Below are positions 1 to 7,444 of a stretch of DNA of 64,000 nt, piece by piece (position 1 is the stretch's first letter; every line of letters begins with the position of its first letter). Source of the stretch: Actinophytocola sp044466355 (GTDB taxonomy: Bacteria; Actinomycetota; Actinomycetes; Mycobacteriales; Pseudonocardiaceae); NCBI RefSeq assembly GCF_044466355.1, contig NZ_JBITMQ010000027.1, positions 1 through 64,000 on the forward strand. Direction: 5' to 3'. The translations under genes and the position numbers were made by a program. Below the pieces are notes generated by a model. That model worked only from the letters and a program-made list of their open reading frames with translations. It ran no database searches and was not told the origin of the DNA.

Positions 1-90
1 TACCGGAGACCTCGCCCTATTTCGATCAACGACACGCCAAACAAGTCAACACCAGGCAACATCCCGCTGGTCACAGCTCTGAAACACGGC

Positions 91-354
91 CTAGAGCAGG
101 ACCACTTCCTTCGTGCCGTCGGAACCGGACAACAGGAGCTGCTCGCGACGTTCGCGTACCGCCCGGTACACGAAGTCGCCGTAGCCGACCAGGCGGCGCA
201 GTGCCTCCGTGAGCGTCACGCCCTCGCGCTCGATGACGTACTCGAGTGCGCGGACCATCTCCGGTGAGATCGCCACGTTGATCCGCTTCGGCTCGGTGGT
301 GAGGCGGCCGTCGGGTGCTTCCTCGACCTCCGGGCGATTACCCAGCATGACCAC
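91..354 (-). CDS. Ribbon-helix-helix (CopG/Arc-like) DNA-binding protein, paralogue 1
   Basis: An 87-residue protein with a variable polar N-terminus (about 1-22) and a conserved core. The core holds a beta-strand (PKRINVAIS), a first helix (PEMVRALEYVIEREG) and a second helix (TLTEALRRLVGYGDFV), which is the arrangement of ribbon-helix-helix repressors; these bind DNA as dimers through the strand. The C-terminal third is charged and ends in EVVLL. I chose the GTG at 354 because a GAGGAA ribosome site lies about 7 bases upstream; an ATG at 348 is the alternative. A close paralogue lies at 1437-1697 on the other strand. Target genes cannot be read from the sequence; autoregulation is likely by family habit. 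Confidence 0.75.
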   Translation of the reverse strand: MVMLGNRPEVEEAPDGRLTTEPKRINVAISPEMVRALEYVIEREGVTLTEALRRLVGYGDFVYRAVRERREQLLLSGSDGTKEVVLL

Positions 355-529
355 ATCACTTCCTCTGTCGGCCCCGGTTCGTCAAGTTTGGCACGCGGCA
401 TACACATAAGCAACAGCCTCTATGCACACGATCACCGTTGTTTATGTGGCAATGAGGAGTTACCCTGCTCTGTAGAGTGATGTTCGCAGAGCGAACGGCA
501 CATTCCGGTCCCCACGAAGGAACGGCGTC

Positions 530-709
530 ATGCAGGACACGAGCCCCGCGGCCAGGACGCCGCGCGACGACGAGCCGGCGCCCGGCCGCGTCGGCGGCGG
601 TGACGCCTGGGATGACACCTGCGCGGCGGTCACGTGGTACGAGGAAGGTGACGACCAGCCTGCCGACGAGCCGCTGATCGCGTTGATCCCGCTCCCGGAC
701 CTGACATGA
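530..709 (+). CDS. Small acidic hypothetical protein (59 aa)
   Basis: A short reading frame of 59 codons starts at an ATG preceded by a GAAGGA ribosome site at a normal distance. Its stop overlaps the start of the next gene in an ATGA arrangement (706-709), the usual sign of translational coupling. The product is rich in Asp, Glu and Pro, has no membrane segment and ends in a hydrophobic stretch around ALIPLPDLT. No family is recognised. Coupling to the membrane protein downstream suggests the two act together. Confidence rests on the ribosome site and the overlap, not on homology. Confidence 0.5.
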   Translation: MQDTSPAARTPRDDEPAPGRVGGGDAWDDTCAAVTWYEEGDDQPADEPLIALIPLPDLT

Positions 710-1089
710 TCCGCAGGAACCGGCCGGGCGAGCTCACCGACGACGGCACGTGGGTGGACCGCTCGCCGCCGGGCAACCGTGAGCTGATCGCCCGCGGCCG
801 CGAGCTGGAACTGCGCGAACGCCAGGCCGAACTGGAGGCGAAGAAGGCCGCGCGCCGCCACTACCTGCGCATGCAGAAGTGGGTGCTGATCGGCGTGGGC
901 GCGTTGATACTGCTGACGGTTCTCGCGCTGGTGGTGGGACTGTGGGTCGGCGCGCTGTCGCCGTCGATCGCCACGGAACTCGCCCGCACGATGCTGCCCA
1001 TCCTGCTCGGCGCCGCCGCCACGATCGTCGGCGCCTTCTTCGGCGCCGGCGCGAACATCAATCCGAATCGCTTCGACCGGGACCAGTGA
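706..1089 (+). CDS. Two-helix membrane protein, function unknown
   Basis: A 127-residue protein. Residues 1-35 are polar. Residues about 30-55 form a highly charged helix (ELELRERQAELEAKKAARR), probably a short coiled coil on the cytoplasmic side. Two membrane segments follow, at about 60-85 and 95-118, and the C-terminus is short and polar. It overlaps the upstream 59-aa gene by four bases, so both are probably on one transcript. The gene pair sits between the two paralogous ribbon-helix-helix genes, so it could be their regulatory target. No known family was recognised. Confidence 0.6.
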   Translation: MIRRNRPGELTDDGTWVDRSPPGNRELIARGRELELRERQAELEAKKAARRHYLRMQKWVLIGVGALILLTVLALVVGLWVGALSPSIATELARTMLPILLGAAATIVGAFFGAGANINPNRFDRDQ

Positions 1090-1436
1090 CGCCGGACTGG
1101 ACAGGAACGAGCAGGATGAGCGGCTTGTCGGCGGGCGGGGTGTTCCCGGTCTCGAACCATGTGCCATCGAGGGGTTCGAGGCCACTGACGCGCCACGGCG
1201 GCCGCTCCGCGTGCCGTCGGTACGCGGCGGAGCTGGTGTCAGGCATGTGTTTCGCGCCTCCCGGCGGGCCGTCGATGCAGGTCAGCACTGTCGGCCCACC
1301 TTGAGCGTAACCCTCCGGAGACAGTATGACAACACTCCGTAAGTGTCGATTACGTGTAGCTTCCGTGTTGCATCCGCGCCAGCAGCGCACATACACTTAA
1401 CCCGATTGCCCCAACCCCTGCAAACAGGATGTGACC
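1090..1436. other. Intergenic region with candidate promoter for the second RHH gene
   Basis: No convincing coding sequence was found on either strand; the open frames here lack ribosome sites and recognisable composition. The last 70 bases are less GC-rich than the rest and hold the candidate promoter listed separately. Confidence 0.5.
1368..1397 (+). promoter_or_regulatory. Candidate promoter of the second RHH gene
   Basis: A TTGCAT hexamer (1368-1373) is followed after 18 bases by TACACT (1392-1397), a reasonable sigma-70-type -35/-10 pair about 40 bases before the ATG at 1437. The -10 lies inside CATACACTTAA (1390-1400). Nearly the same word, CATACACATAA, occurs at 399-409 upstream of the first RHH gene, so the site may also be an operator. 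Read by eye only. Confidence 0.35.
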
Positions 1437-1697
1437 ATGACAGCCAAGGGCGCGCCGACCGAACCCGCCGGACAGCAGACCTCCGCCAGGGCGGAGCCGA
1501 AGCGGATCAACGTCGCTGTTTCGCCGGACACCGTGCGTGCTCTCGAGAACGTGATCGAGCGGGAGGGCGTCACGCTGACGGAGGCGCTCCGGCGGCTGAT
1601 CGGGTACGGGGACTTCGTGTACCGCGCGGTGCGCGAGAACCGGGAGCAGCTGATCGTGAAGGGCGACGAGGGGTCCCGGGAGGTCGTGCTCCTCTGA
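1437..1697 (+). CDS. Ribbon-helix-helix (CopG/Arc-like) DNA-binding protein, paralogue 2
   Basis: An 86-residue protein from the ATG at 1437; a GTG at 1431 would add two residues, but the AGGA site at 1426-1429 is then too close. The core from PKRINVAVSPDTVRAL onward is nearly identical to the protein at 91-354, including TLTEALRRLIGYGDFVYRAV and the EVVLL end. The N-terminal 20 residues differ. The fold is strand-helix-helix, so it should bind DNA as a dimer. The two copies point in opposite directions about 1 kb apart, which looks like an inverted local duplication with later divergence. Function beyond DNA binding is unknown. Confidence 0.75.
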   Translation: MTAKGAPTEPAGQQTSARAEPKRINVAVSPDTVRALENVIEREGVTLTEALRRLIGYGDFVYRAVRENREQLIVKGDEGSREVVLL

Positions 1698-1768
1698 CGA
1701 CGACGATGCGTGGCAAGCGGGTTCTGCTCGGCAGGCCCGCTTTTCTTCTGCCCACCAACGCCCGGCGC

Positions 1769-2140
1769 GCACCGAAGGACCCCATCGACACAACGCGCCC
1801 GCACTGAAGGACCCCTTCACCACCGCCAACGCACCGAAGGACCCCTTCGACACCGGGGCCTGCACTGAAGGACCCCATCAGCACCCGCAACGCACCGAAG
1901 GAGTCTTTAAGCACAACCGCGCCCACCGAAGGGGGCCGTCAGCACAAGCGGCGCGCACCGAAGGGGTCCTTCGGCACACCAAAGCGCGCACCGAACGAGC
2001 ACTTCAGCACCCGCAACGCACCAAAAGGGCCCTTCAAGGACCACCAGCGCACTGAACGGCCCTACAGCACAACCGCGCGCACCGAAGGGGGCCTTCAGCA
2101 CAAGCGGCGCGCGCCGAAGGGGTCCTTCGGTGCGTGCGGG
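1769..2140. repeat. Twelve-unit degenerate palindromic tandem repeat
   Basis: About 370 bases between two convergent genes consist of 12 imperfect units spaced 29-33 bases apart. Each has the form ACCGAAGGGGTCCTTCRGCAC. Units begin near 1771, 1803, 1832, 1863, 1893, 1924, 1957, 1990, 2020, 2050, 2080 and 2113. The core GAAGG-n-CCTTC is itself a palindrome and several units are degraded. Both flanking genes (RHH on plus, glycyl-tRNA synthetase on minus) end into it, so it may act as a transcription end region, but the copy number far exceeds a simple terminator. Confidence 0.85.
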
Positions 2141-2141
2141 C

Positions 2142-5126
2142 CTACTCGGTCGCGAAGCTCGTGCCCAGTGCCTGCCAGTCGAGCACCGGTGCGGCCAGGT
2201 CGCGGATCGTGGCCAGCAGGCCGAGGCGGGCCGCCCGCACCTCCGCGTCCTCGGCCATCACGAGGATGTCGTCGAAGAACGTGTTGATCGGCGCTGTCAG
2301 CGGCGTGGCCGCCAGGACGAAGTCCGCCAGCGCCGGGGTGGCCATCGCGTCCTTCGCCTTCACCAGCTCCTGGTGCAGCGCGGCCTCCGCGGGCTCGGTC
2401 AGCTTCGCCGGGTCGTACGTCGCCTCGGTGTCGGCCGGGACGATGCGGCGGACCCGCTGCAACGCCGCCACCAGTGCCGCGAACTCCGCGTCCCCGACCC
2501 GCTGCTCGATCTCGCGCAGCGTGGCCTCCGCGGCTGCCGGCGCACCGGCCAGCGGGAGGACCGCCGCCACGTGGCGGTGGTCGTGACCGGCGTCGAGCAG
2601 CTGCTGCTCGTAGCGGCGGACGACGAACTCCTCCACCTCCGCCAGGGTCTCCTCGCGGACCTCGATCCCCTGTGCACGCACGTGCGCCGCCGCCGTCGCG
2701 AGGCCCCGGGACAGCGTGACGTCCGACAGCGCCGGGTGGGCGCGCAGGATCGCGATCACGCCCGCCGCCGCCCGGCGGAGACCGAACGGGTCCGAGCTGC
2801 CGGTCGGCGCGGCACCCACCGCGAACAGCCCGACCAGCATGTCGAAGCGGTCCGCCAGCGCCAGCACCGCACCCGGCGCCGTGGCCGGGGTCCGGTCCGC
2901 AGACGACCGCGGGCGCTCCATGTCGAACAGCGCCTCGGCCACCGCCTGCGGCTCACCGGAACGGGCCGCGTACTCGCGCGCCATGACACCGGCCAGGCTC
3001 GTCAGCTCGATCACCATCTGCGACGCCAGGTCGAACTTCGCCAGCGCGGCCGCACGGTCCAAAGTGGATCGGTCCACGTCGGACAGTCCGGTGCCCAGAT
3101 CCCCTGCCACGGCGGCGATGCGCGCCGCGCGGTCGGCCATCGAGCCGAGCTTCTCCTCGAAGGCCAGGCGACCGAGGCCCGCCTTCATGGTCTCCGGCGC
3201 CACCTTCAGGTCCGCGCGCCAGAAGAAGCTCGCGTCCTCGTAGCGGGCGCGGAGCACGGCCTCGTTGCCCGCGCGGACCGCGTCCTGGTCGCAGGCGCCG
3301 TTCGCCACCGCCACGAAGTGCGGCAGCAGCTCACCCGACGCGGTACGCACCGGCAGGTAGCGCTGGTGCTTGCGCATGACCGTCGTCAGGATCTCCTGCG
3401 GCAGCTCCAGGTACGTCTCGGAGAAGCCGCCCAGGATGGCGTTCGGTTCCTCGACCAGGTTGGTGATCTCGTCGATGAGCCCGGCCTCGGCCTGCTCGTC
3501 GATCGTGCCGCCGACCGTCGCGGCCAGCTCGCGGGCCGCGGCCAGGATCAGCTCGCGGCGGGCGGTCGTCGACGCGGTGATGCCGTGCCCGGACAGGAAC
3601 TCCAGGTAGCCCGCGGCGGACGGAACGGAGACCACCGGTTCGGGTGCCGTGCGGTGCACGCGGGTCGTGCGGCCCGCGGCCAGCGACGACGCCGTCACCG
3701 GGACCTCCGTGTCACCGAGCAGCGCCACCAGCCAGCGGACCGGCCGCGTGAACGACAGCTTGCGGTCGTTCCACCGCATGTTCTTGTCGGCGCGCAGTTC
3801 CGCGACCACCTCGCCGAGCACGCCGCTCAGCACCTCCAGCGCGCCGCGGCCGAGGTCGGTCCTCGTCACGCCGACGTACTCGACGCCGTCCTGCTCGACA
3901 CGTTCCAGGACGGCCGGGTCGATCTTCTGACCACGGGCGAAGCCCTGCGCCGCCTTCGTCGGCTCACCGTTCGCGTCGAACGCCGCCGAGGCACGTGGGC
4001 CGCGGACGAACCGCTCGGCGTCCGGCTCACGCGGGGCCACGTCGTCGACCAGCACCACGATGCGGCGCGGGGTCGCGTGGGCCACCACGTCGCCGTGGTC
4101 GAGACGGGTGGCCGCCAGCTTCGTCGCCACCGCCGCGCGGACCGCCTCCGCGCTGCGGGTCACCTCGTGCGGCGGCAGTTCCTCGGTGCCGATCTCGAAC
4201 AGCAGCGGCGCCGGGGCCGTCACCTCGCCGAACTCCGCCGGGGCCGCCGCGGGTTCCGGCAGCGCGGACAGGCCGAGCGGGTGGCCCAGCTCCTCGCGGC
4301 GCTCCGCCCACAGGGCCGACACCTCGCGGGCCAGGCCCCGCATCCGCGCGAACGCCTTCGCGCGCTCGGTCGTGGAGACGGCGCCGCGGGAGTCGAGCAC
4401 GTTGAACGTGTGCGAGCACTTGAGCACGTGCAGGTGGGCGGGCACGGGCAGCCGCGCGTCCAACATGCGGCGCGCCTCGTCGGCGTAGTCCTCGAACAGG
4501 CGCTTCTGCGTCTCGACGTCGGCGTCGTCGAGGTAGAAGCGGCTCATCTCGTACTCGGCCTGGCCGAACGCCTCGCCGTAGGTGATGCCCGGGGCGTACT
4601 GGATGTCCTTGAAGTGACTCACGCCCTGCAGCGCCATGATGATGCGCTCGACGCCGTAGGTGATCTCCACCGACACCGGGTCGAGGCTCATGCCGCCGGC
4701 CTGCTGGAAGTACGTGAACTGGGTGATCTCCAGCCCGTCCAGCCAGACCTCCCAGCCCAGCCCCCACGAGCCGGTGGCCGGGTTGGCCCAGTTGTCCTCG
4801 ACGAAGCGGATGTCGTGGGCCTCGATGTCGATGCCCAGCGCGGCCAGGCTCTGCAGGTACTGCTCCTGCGGGTCGCCCGGGTCGGGCTTCAGGATCACCT
4901 GGAACTGGGTGTGCGTCTGCAGCCGGTTGGGGTTCTCGCCGTACCGGGAGTCGTCGGGCCGCACGCTGGGCTCGACGTAGGCCACCCGCCACGGCTCCGG
5001 ACCAAGCACGCGCAGGATGGTCGCGGGGTTGAGCGTGCCCGCACCGACCTCGGTGTTGAACGGCTGCACGATCATGCAACCCCGGTCGGTCCAGTACTTG
5101 GTCAAGGCGAGCAACGCGTCCTGCAT
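2142..5126 (-). CDS. glyS: Glycine--tRNA ligase, fused alpha and beta subunits
   Basis: A 994-residue enzyme that charges tRNA-Gly. Residues 1 to about 300 match the bacterial alpha (GlyQ) subunit: MQDALLALTKYWTDRGC, QPFNTEVGAGTLNPAT, RYGENPNRLQ, WGLGWEVWLDGLEITQFTYF. After a short Pro/Ala linker the beta (GlyS) subunit begins at LLFEIGTEELPPHEV and runs to the end, with the tRNA-binding C-terminal region. In most bacteria with this enzyme type the subunits are separate genes; most actinobacteria use the unrelated-length dimeric alpha2 enzyme. The start is placed at MQDALLAL; the open frame continues upstream to 5447 but that part is low-complexity antisense to the next gene. The gene ends next to the palindromic repeat block. 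Confidence 0.95.
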   Translation of the reverse strand: MQDALLALTKYWTDRGCMIVQPFNTEVGAGTLNPATILRVLGPEPWRVAYVEPSVRPDDSRYGENPNRLQTHTQFQVILKPDPGDPQEQYLQSLAALGIDIEAHDIRFVEDNWANPATGSWGLGWEVWLDGLEITQFTYFQQAGGMSLDPVSVEITYGVERIIMALQGVSHFKDIQYAPGITYGEAFGQAEYEMSRFYLDDADVETQKRLFEDYADEARRMLDARLPVPAHLHVLKCSHTFNVLDSRGAVSTTERAKAFARMRGLAREVSALWAERREELGHPLGLSALPEPAAAPAEFGEVTAPAPLLFEIGTEELPPHEVTRSAEAVRAAVATKLAATRLDHGDVVAHATPRRIVVLVDDVAPREPDAERFVRGPRASAAFDANGEPTKAAQGFARGQKIDPAVLERVEQDGVEYVGVTRTDLGRGALEVLSGVLGEVVAELRADKNMRWNDRKLSFTRPVRWLVALLGDTEVPVTASSLAAGRTTRVHRTAPEPVVSVPSAAGYLEFLSGHGITASTTARRELILAAARELAATVGGTIDEQAEAGLIDEITNLVEEPNAILGGFSETYLELPQEILTTVMRKHQRYLPVRTASGELLPHFVAVANGACDQDAVRAGNEAVLRARYEDASFFWRADLKVAPETMKAGLGRLAFEEKLGSMADRAARIAAVAGDLGTGLSDVDRSTLDRAAALAKFDLASQMVIELTSLAGVMAREYAARSGEPQAVAEALFDMERPRSSADRTPATAPGAVLALADRFDMLVGLFAVGAAPTGSSDPFGLRRAAAGVIAILRAHPALSDVTLSRGLATAAAHVRAQGIEVREETLAEVEEFVVRRYEQQLLDAGHDHRHVAAVLPLAGAPAAAEATLREIEQRVGDAEFAALVAALQRVRRIVPADTEATYDPAKLTEPAEAALHQELVKAKDAMATPALADFVLAATPLTAPINTFFDDILVMAEDAEVRAARLGLLATIRDLAAPVLDWQALGTSFATE

Positions 5127-5177
5127 GGTCAGCACCCACAAAACCCTAATGACCGGCCCTTCGGGAACACTGGGCGG

Positions 5178-5999
5178 GTGCCTCGATGGCTGGTGGTGAG
5201 CGCGACGGCGGTCGTCGTCGTGGTGGTGGTCGTGCTCGCGCTCGCGTACCTCTTCCAGCGCAGGCTGATCTACCTGCCGTCGGGTGGGCCGGTGCCGTCG
5301 GCGTCGCAGGTGCTGCCCGGTGCCCGTGACGTGCGGCTGACCACCGCCGACGGGCTTGCCCTGGGCGCCTGGTACGTCCCGCCGACCGGCCCTGACCTGG
5401 GGTTCACCGTGCTGGTGGCGAACGGCAACGGCGGTGACCGGTCGCACCGGGCCGAGCTGGCCGCCGCCCTGCGTGCCGAGGGGTTATCAGTGCTGTTGTT
5501 CGACTACCGCGGCTACGGCGGCAACCCGGGCGACCCGACGCAGGAGGGCCTCGCGCTCGACGTGCGCGCGGCACACGCCTACCTGGTCGACGAGCTGGGG
5601 GTGCCGCAGGACCGGCTGGTCTACTTCGGCGACAGCCTCGGCGGCGCCGTGGTCGCCGAGCTGGCGATCGAACACCCGCCCGCCGGGCTGCTGCTGCGGT
5701 CACCGTTCACCGAGCTGGCCGACACCGCGGCCGAGCACTACCCGTTCCTGCCCGTGCGCATGCTGTTGCGGGACCGGTTCCCCGTGGTCGAGCACGTCCG
5801 GCGGCTCGACGTGCCCGTCACGGTCGTCTACTCGTCGACCGACGAGATCGTGCCCCCGGACCAGAGCCGGGCGGTCGCGTCGGCCGCCCGGGACGGGGAC
5901 GCGGTCGAGATACCGGACACCGACCACAACGACCCGGTCCTGCTGGCCGGGTCGCAAGTGGTCGGCGCGGTGCTCGAACTGGTCAACTCGCGTCGCTGA
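5178..5999 (+). CDS. Membrane-anchored alpha/beta hydrolase (BEM46/ABHD13-like), TTA-containing
   Basis: A 273-residue protein. One N-terminal membrane anchor (about residues 4-22, a run of valines) precedes an alpha/beta-hydrolase domain with FDYRGYGGNPG, the nucleophile elbow GDSLGG (catalytic Ser), the acid in SSTDEIVPP and the His in DTDHNDP. This is the BEM46/ABHD13 type of serine hydrolase; the substrate is unknown. The GTG start is 18 bases beyond the end of the divergent upstream gene region and has no clear ribosome site, so the message may be nearly leaderless. Codon 103 (5484-5486) is TTA, the rare leucine codon that depends on the bldA tRNA in actinomycetes. It converges with and overlaps whiB by 17 bases. 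Confidence 0.88.
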   Translation: MPRWLVVSATAVVVVVVVVLALAYLFQRRLIYLPSGGPVPSASQVLPGARDVRLTTADGLALGAWYVPPTGPDLGFTVLVANGNGGDRSHRAELAAALRAEGLSVLLFDYRGYGGNPGDPTQEGLALDVRAAHAYLVDELGVPQDRLVYFGDSLGGAVVAELAIEHPPAGLLLRSPFTELADTAAEHYPFLPVRMLLRDRFPVVEHVRRLDVPVTVVYSSTDEIVPPDQSRAVASAARDGDAVEIPDTDHNDPVLLAGSQVVGAVLELVNSRR

Positions 6000-6285
6000 C
6001 CTGCAGTTTCTTCCGGTGTGCGTACGCCGCGCGGCGCTCGGACTCGTCGAGGCCGCCCCAGATGCCGTACGGCTCGTACACGGTCAGCGCGTGGTGACGG
6101 CATTCGACGATCACCGGACACGACCGGCAGATCTCCTTGGCCCGTGCCACCCGTTCCTCCCGTGCCTGGCCGCGTTCCGCCCTGGGGTGGAAGAACATGT
6201 CGCTGTTGCGGCCGCGGCACGCGGCAAGGCGCTGCCAGTCCCACGTTTCGGAGATCGGACCGGGCAGCCGGGAGACGTCCACCAT
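5983..6285 (-). CDS. WhiB-family iron-sulfur transcription factor
   Basis: A 100-residue WhiB-like regulator. It has the four cluster-binding cysteines (one in LAACRG, then ICRSCP, then VECRHH), the GIWGG turn, and a basic C-terminus (ERRAAYAHRKK) expected to touch DNA next to sigma factor region 4. The start at 6285 is favoured because GGAGG lies 8 bases upstream; an in-frame ATG at 6300 would add five residues. Family members control development, redox stress or antibiotic responses; which one this is cannot be told. It overlaps the convergent hydrolase gene at the 3' end. Confidence 0.95.
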   Translation of the reverse strand: MVDVSRLPGPISETWDWQRLAACRGRNSDMFFHPRAERGQAREERVARAKEICRSCPVIVECRHHALTVYEPYGIWGGLDESERRAAYAHRKKLQVSDAS

Positions 6286-6445
6286 GGCTGGCTCCTCCAT
6301 ACCTTCGCGCTTGACCTGTTCGCCGGGGTGGTACCCGGGTGGTTCACGGAGCAAACTTCGTGTCGCGAAAGTGGCGGACTGGTGCGTCGTCCCAGGAAAG
6401 GGCCATCATGACCATGACGCAACGGCCAAGGGGAGGGCAGTAGCA

Positions 6446-7387
6446 GTGGCGCGACCGATCTGGAGCGGTGCCATCAACTTCGGGTTGGTGACCATCCCCG
6501 TCGAGCTCTACAGCGCGACGGAGGACCACACGATCAGCTTCCGCCAGTTCGAGCGGGGGACGTCCGACCGGATCCGGTACAAGCGCATCAACGAGCGGAC
6601 CGGCAAGGAGGTGGCGTTCTCCGACATCGTCAAGGGGGCCGATGTCGGCGGCGGCGAGTACGTGATCATCGAGCCCGACGAGCTGGACCAGATCGCCCCG
6701 GGCCGCTCCCGCACGATCGACATCAACTCGTTCGTGGACCTGGAGGAGATCGACCCGATCCACTTCCAGAAGACCTACTGGCTCGCGCCGGCCAAGGAGG
6801 AGTACGGGCGGTCGTACTCGCTGCTGCTGCAGGCCATGGAGAAGACGAACCGGGCGGGGATCGCGTCGTTCGTCATGCGGGGCAAGGAGTACCTGACGGC
6901 CGTGCGCGCCGGTGACGGGCTGCTCGTGCTGAACACGTTGCTGTTCCCCGAGGACATCCGCGACCCGGCGAAGGAGCTGAAGTCGCTGCCGGAGATCACG
7001 TCCGCGCGCGGCAAGGAGCTCGACATGGCGGTGAGCCTCGTCGAGTCGATGTCCGACGAGTGGCGGCCGGAGGAGTACCACGACACGTACACCGAGCAGG
7101 TCGAGAAGCTCATCGAGTCCAAGCGCGAGGGCCAGGAGGTCGTCGCCGCGGAGGAGCCGTCGGAGCCGACGAAGGTGGTCGACCTGTTCGAGGCCCTGTC
7201 GCGGAGTGTCGAGAGCCGCAAGAAGGGCCGTACCGCGGCGCCCAAGGCCTCGGACCTCGACGACATGAGCAAGGCCGACCTGGACAAGCTCGCCAAGGAA
7301 CTGGACGTCAAGGGCCGTTCGAAGATGAACCGGGACGAGTTGGCGAAGGCGGTCGCGGAGGCGCAGAGCACGGCCGCGGCGTCGTAA
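6446..7387 (+). CDS. ku: DNA end-binding protein Ku (non-homologous end joining)
   Basis: A 313-residue Ku homologue that forms a ring on double-strand DNA ends and recruits the ligase LigD. The family opening (ARPIWSGAINFGLVTIPVELYSAT) and the HFQKTYWLAP segment are clear. After the ring domain (to about 255) comes a lysine-rich tail with a small helix-extension-helix motif (SKADLDKLAKELDVKGRSK and onward), as in other actinobacterial Ku proteins. The GTG start has a GGGAG site about 10 bases upstream. No ligD is next to it, so a partner must be elsewhere in the genome. The gene ends at a strong inverted repeat. Confidence 0.96.
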   Translation: MARPIWSGAINFGLVTIPVELYSATEDHTISFRQFERGTSDRIRYKRINERTGKEVAFSDIVKGADVGGGEYVIIEPDELDQIAPGRSRTIDINSFVDLEEIDPIHFQKTYWLAPAKEEYGRSYSLLLQAMEKTNRAGIASFVMRGKEYLTAVRAGDGLLVLNTLLFPEDIRDPAKELKSLPEITSARGKELDMAVSLVESMSDEWRPEEYHDTYTEQVEKLIESKREGQEVVAAEEPSEPTKVVDLFEALSRSVESRKKGRTAAPKASDLDDMSKADLDKLAKELDVKGRSKMNRDELAKAVAEAQSTAAAS

Positions 7388-7388
7388 C

Positions 7389-7441
7389 GCCCCGAAAGAC
7401 GCTTTCGGGGTACTGAGCGTCCCGAAAGCGTCTTTCAGGGC
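7389..7441. repeat. Inverted repeat / bidirectional terminator, GACGCTTTCGGG family, copy A
   Basis: Arms at 7389-7411 and 7419-7441 pair over about 20 of 23 bases. The inner words are GACGCTTTCGGG and CCCGAAAGCGTC. It fills the whole space between the convergent ku and gcvT genes and probably ends both transcripts. A near-copy lies at 16985-17037. Confidence 0.8.
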
Positions 7442-7444
7442 CGG

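Noticed and set aside
1058..1396. 112-aa minus-strand frame in the first intergenic region
   Set aside because: No ribosome site, no recognisable family, composition of a shadow frame.
2130..5177. Very long plus-strand open frame antisense to the glycyl-tRNA synthetase
   Set aside because: It is a shadow of codon bias in the GC-rich opposite strand, with low-complexity Arg/Gly composition. Only its last 273 codons (5178-5999) form a real protein.
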